Positions 61,044 through 64,000 of a stretch of DNA of 64,000 nucleotides are shown here, one piece after another. The position numbers and the translations under genes are program-made. The stretch lies in NCBI GenBank assembly GCA_030374765.1, contig JARGXX010000068.1, forward strand, positions 2,108,001 through 2,172,000. The letters are read 5' to 3'. The DNA is from Agarophyton chilense. Taxonomy: Eukaryota > Rhodophyta > Florideophyceae > Gracilariales > Gracilariaceae. The first letter of the stretch is position 1, and each line of letters opens with the position of its first letter. A model generated the notes under the pieces. That model was given only the letters and a program-made list of their open reading frames with translations, did no database searches and was not told where the DNA came from.

Positions 61044-64000
61044 CATGTACTTGGAGTTTTTGCGCTAGTGTCCATTGGTGTACAATCTTTCCTGGGCGGT
61101 TGGTGTGTTGTCGTATGACCTAGGACTTGGGTGGGGCATTGAGGTCGCGGATGAGCATTGTGTGATCTATGGCTCTTGTTAGTACGTGGTTTAGGCATTC
61201 CCGTACCTGGGCTCTGTCTGCTTGCGGTCGGATGTACGCTAGTATAATCGTGAGGGTGGCGCCGCTTTGGGCTCTTCCAACGAGCATTTGGTTTCCAGGG
61301 CCTTGTCTGCGTCCTGCCTCAATGATCGGTGTGGTCAGGCGGCTTGTGAGGAGTAGCCCTCCGCCGGGGCGATGGCAACCCGCACTTTTGGCTGCTGGTA
61401 GTGTAAGGATCGATCCCAGTCTGTTGTGTGGTGTGAGTTTGTGCATGGCTTCGCTCGCCCCGCTGCTCCACGTTTCTGTAATCCCTATTGCATCCAGTTG
61501 TAGCATTTCTCCTGCGCGTTCCACGCCATTCTACTCCCTGGTTTTCGTAAGAGCTCCGCCTCAGTTCCATAGTGCGATCCGAAATGGGGCGTGTGTATGG
61601 TTTGGTTCCTTTGTTCGTGATGTGCCGTGGCGTGAGCCCGTTTGTTTCAGGTGTGTCTTCGTTCCTGGGTTTGGTAGTAAGGTGTTGTTTGCTCTTTGAT
61701 CCATTTTTTTGGTTGGGGTGATCGGCTGGGTAACTGGCAGTTGGTAGATGCGCTTCGAAAATTTTCGCGGTCGGTGTGCGTTGTTAGAATCTTTTCGGGT
61801 TGGAGAGGTGCCCTGGGCTGGGAAGCGTTGCAACATCTGTTCGTCTTCTGCCGTCCATAGTGTTCCATTCGGGCGGAGTATACTTTGGCCTGGGGTGTTT
61901 TGTCTTGTTGGTGCTCGTATGCTGTTCTGCGTTTTTCGAAGCGGGGGATCGTCAAAGATGACTTGTACCGGTGGAACTGGTGGGAGGCCTAGTCGGTGTG
62001 GTGCTACTTTTCACATTAGCCCGTCCTTGATCTCTACAAAAGCTTGGCTTCGTTGTCGTGTCGTGTTCCTTCTGTTGCATAGGATGGTTAGTGTTCGCGG
62101 GCGTAGAGGAGGTGTGTGGGCGCTCTTTGGTTCGTGTCCGTTGTTATCTATCGTGTGTAGGCTGTCCGCCGTATGCCCGTTTATGAGTGTGTTGCCTTGG
62201 TTGTCCCGATCCGTCTCGGGATTGTTCCTCCTGTTGAGGAGAGCCAGCCCGTGCCATGTAGTTACGGCATGGGGTGGGAGGGCTGTTGTTGTCAGTTTTG
62301 TCGGCTCGCGTCTTCCGTTCCGCGGTGCTGTGTTGGAGCCTGTGTCTGGGGACTTGTGTGTCGCCCGGTGGTAGTTGCTGGTCGTACATATCCAGTCGGG
62401 AGCATTGTGGTGTGTAGAGAGAGTGTTAGTCAGGATCGATCTTGTCGTTTCGCTGGTCTTGCGCGTTTGATGGGGTTTGTGATTCCGTTTGTCGATTGTT
62501 TGTGGATGGTGTTGGTGGCTGTCAGTTTGATCGTTCCGGGGCGTGTGTTGTGCTTCTTTGCGGTTTATTTTTGATTTCAGGGTGCGTGGTAGTGTCTCGA
62601 ACACCGCTTGGGGTGTTTTGTCCGTGTGCGCAAGGTGGACCGGCCCTGTTGGAGACACTCACGGTTCTTGGCTTCCGGCGCGATCGTTTCGGGGAGTTTG
62701 CCATACATCGTCGCGGTTTGTCGTTGGGTGAGTTGTGCAGGTTGCAGGTCTGAGTGTCGCCTGTGGTTCTTCGTCAATGTTTGCGGGGAAGGCCGCCAGC
62801 GTGGGAGACTCTCTCGGTTCGTGTGTGCGTTGCCTAACCTCGGAGAGGTGCGGTGATGTGGCGGTGGTGGATCGGAGGGTTGTATGGTGTCGTTTTGATG
62901 GTTCCTGCGTTATGCCCGTCGCCGGGTGCGCATTTTGTGGGGATTATCGGGGATTGCTCTGTGCTACTCATTTTCGCAGTGTACGCCGGGACTGGAAAAT
63001 AAGGTGCTGCTGCGTGGTTGGTTGTTTGGCGTTGCTGGGCGGGAGGGGTAGCTTTTGTGGGAGGTTTTCCGCCACTCGTGGGGCGGGCTAGATTCGTGCT
63101 TGATCAATGGTGGTCTAGTTTCTCTGTCATTCAGCCTCTCTTCGGATTCGTGTGTATTTTCTCGTATGGTAGCTCGGAGGTGTGCTCTTTGCCCGGCATT
63201 TCCGCTTCGGGTGTTTCGCGAACCGCGTTCGGTGTCTTGCAGGGAGGTCGCACAATTGTGTGGCGAGGTGGGTAGGAGGCGGCGGGTTCTGTGTTGGTGG
63301 CGGTCCAGTGGGAGTGGTATTGTTTCCCGAGGTGTTTGGTTGTGCGGGGATGCTCGCTTGGCCAGTGGTCCTTGGCGGATGGAATGTTCCGCGTTCCGTT
63401 TGACAGGGTGTTAGTTCGATGTCGCGTGTGGTCTGGGGGTTGCCGTTTCCGCTCGGGTTGTCGTTCTTGTGACCGGCTAGTGTGTTTCGGGTTGGGATGA
63501 TGGAGTGTGCGGAATGGTCTGGAGCTCCTCTAATGGGTACGTTTGGCGCCTTGTATGTTGGTCTTAGCGCGTGAGTTTGTGTGCGTATTCCTATCTGTCT
63601 GCGCATGTTCGGCGAGCCTGTCCCTTTTTTTATCTGTGGTTGTGCGTCGTGTCTTGGTCGCTCTTTGACCGTGTGGTCGGGGTTTCGTGCGGTGGTGGTG
63701 TGGGCTGGCCGTGTGGTCCTTTGTTGTTTTTGGGTTTTGTGTGGTCGCTGCTCTCGGGAGAGCATGTGAGTATATCGTAGGATCTGGACCGTGCGAGGGT
63801 TTTTGAGTGTTGGTGGTTGCCTGTGTTCCGTTGGTCGTGGCGGCTGGGACGTCTTTGTGTGTATTGTTCCGGATCATGCGTGTGGAGGGGTGTCTGGGAT
63901 CATCGCTGGCAGTACGTGCTGCGAGAGCGTCGCTTCGTTTCGCCTCTCCTTTCCGTCTGCTGTGCGCATCGGGCGTTGTTGTTCGATCTATTTTGTGGCC
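61044..64000 (-). mobile_element. LINE-type non-LTR retrotransposon, 5' part
   Basis: On the minus strand, 61524-61120 encodes an APE-type endonuclease: LQLDAIGITETWSSG (catalytic Glu block), PGGGLLLTSRL, NQMLVGRAQSGATLTIILAY and HTMLIRDLNAPP, where the family has G-D-[FL]-N-A. After a one-base shift a further stretch (NRPGKIVHQW, about 61080) continues the domain up to the solo LTR. From 61560 to the window end the same strand shows overlapping frames rich in Thr, Pro, Arg, His and Gln, as in LINE ORF1 proteins or linkers, broken by many frame changes. The DNA is strongly G/T-rich on the plus strand (A/C-rich on the coding strand). The reverse transcriptase, which should follow the endonuclease, is not present here, so the copy is truncated or interrupted at 61043. 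Confidence 0.7.

Noticed and set aside
61748-62374. 208-codon plus-strand frame and others nearby
   Set aside because: They lie opposite the LINE coding strand, have no family words, and result from the G/T-rich composition that lacks A-containing stops.

Overview
The window is nuclear DNA of a eukaryote, most likely a multicellular (florideophyte-type) red alga. This is inferred from gene content and architecture. Long intron-free genes (ABC transporter, trehalose-phosphate synthase) sit beside a GH16 protein of the agarase/carrageenase type and an AA15-like copper oxygenase. Both retrotransposon superfamilies (copia and Ty3/gypsy), a LINE, a Helitron and a PIF/Harbinger transposase are present. 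No bacterial operon structure is seen. The species cannot be fixed from the sequence alone.

Layout. 1-7.7 kb holds broken genes: a dead Harbinger transposase, a decayed unknown frame, a decayed RINT1/Tip20-like tether gene, and a decayed ORF on the minus strand. 7.7-11.9 kb is gene-poor with tandem and inverted repeats. 11.9-32.9 kb is the gene-bearing part: an ABCG half-transporter (+), an AA15-like LPMO (-) divergent from an IMP1-type mitochondrial signal peptidase (+), a 242-residue unknown, a TPS-TPP fusion (+), a small secreted protein (-), a one-intron ionotropic-receptor-like channel (-), and a type II membrane FkbM-type methyltransferase (-).

33-64 kb is dominated by mobile DNA and gene debris. 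In order: a copia element with frameshifted gag/pol; a tandem array and an internally deleted Helitron; a 634-bp solo LTR with a perfect 5-bp target duplication; an RBR ubiquitin-ligase-like gene with micro-exons; a PRP6 splicing-factor fragment; a GH16 protein lacking its nucleophile; a DDB1 pseudogene; a decayed Ty3/gypsy element; a second, inverted copy of the same solo LTR; and a LINE fragment with an APE-type endonuclease.

The intact genes do not form an obvious pathway. Two enzymes carry apparently inactivated active sites inside otherwise well-kept domains: the phosphatase half of the TPS-TPP fusion and the GH16 protein. Several genes that are normally single-copy and essential (RINT1, PRP6, DDB1, an RBR ligase) occur here only as truncated or frameshifted copies, so the right half looks like a sink for duplicated gene fragments among transposons. 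All family assignments come from reading motifs by eye; no database search was possible.
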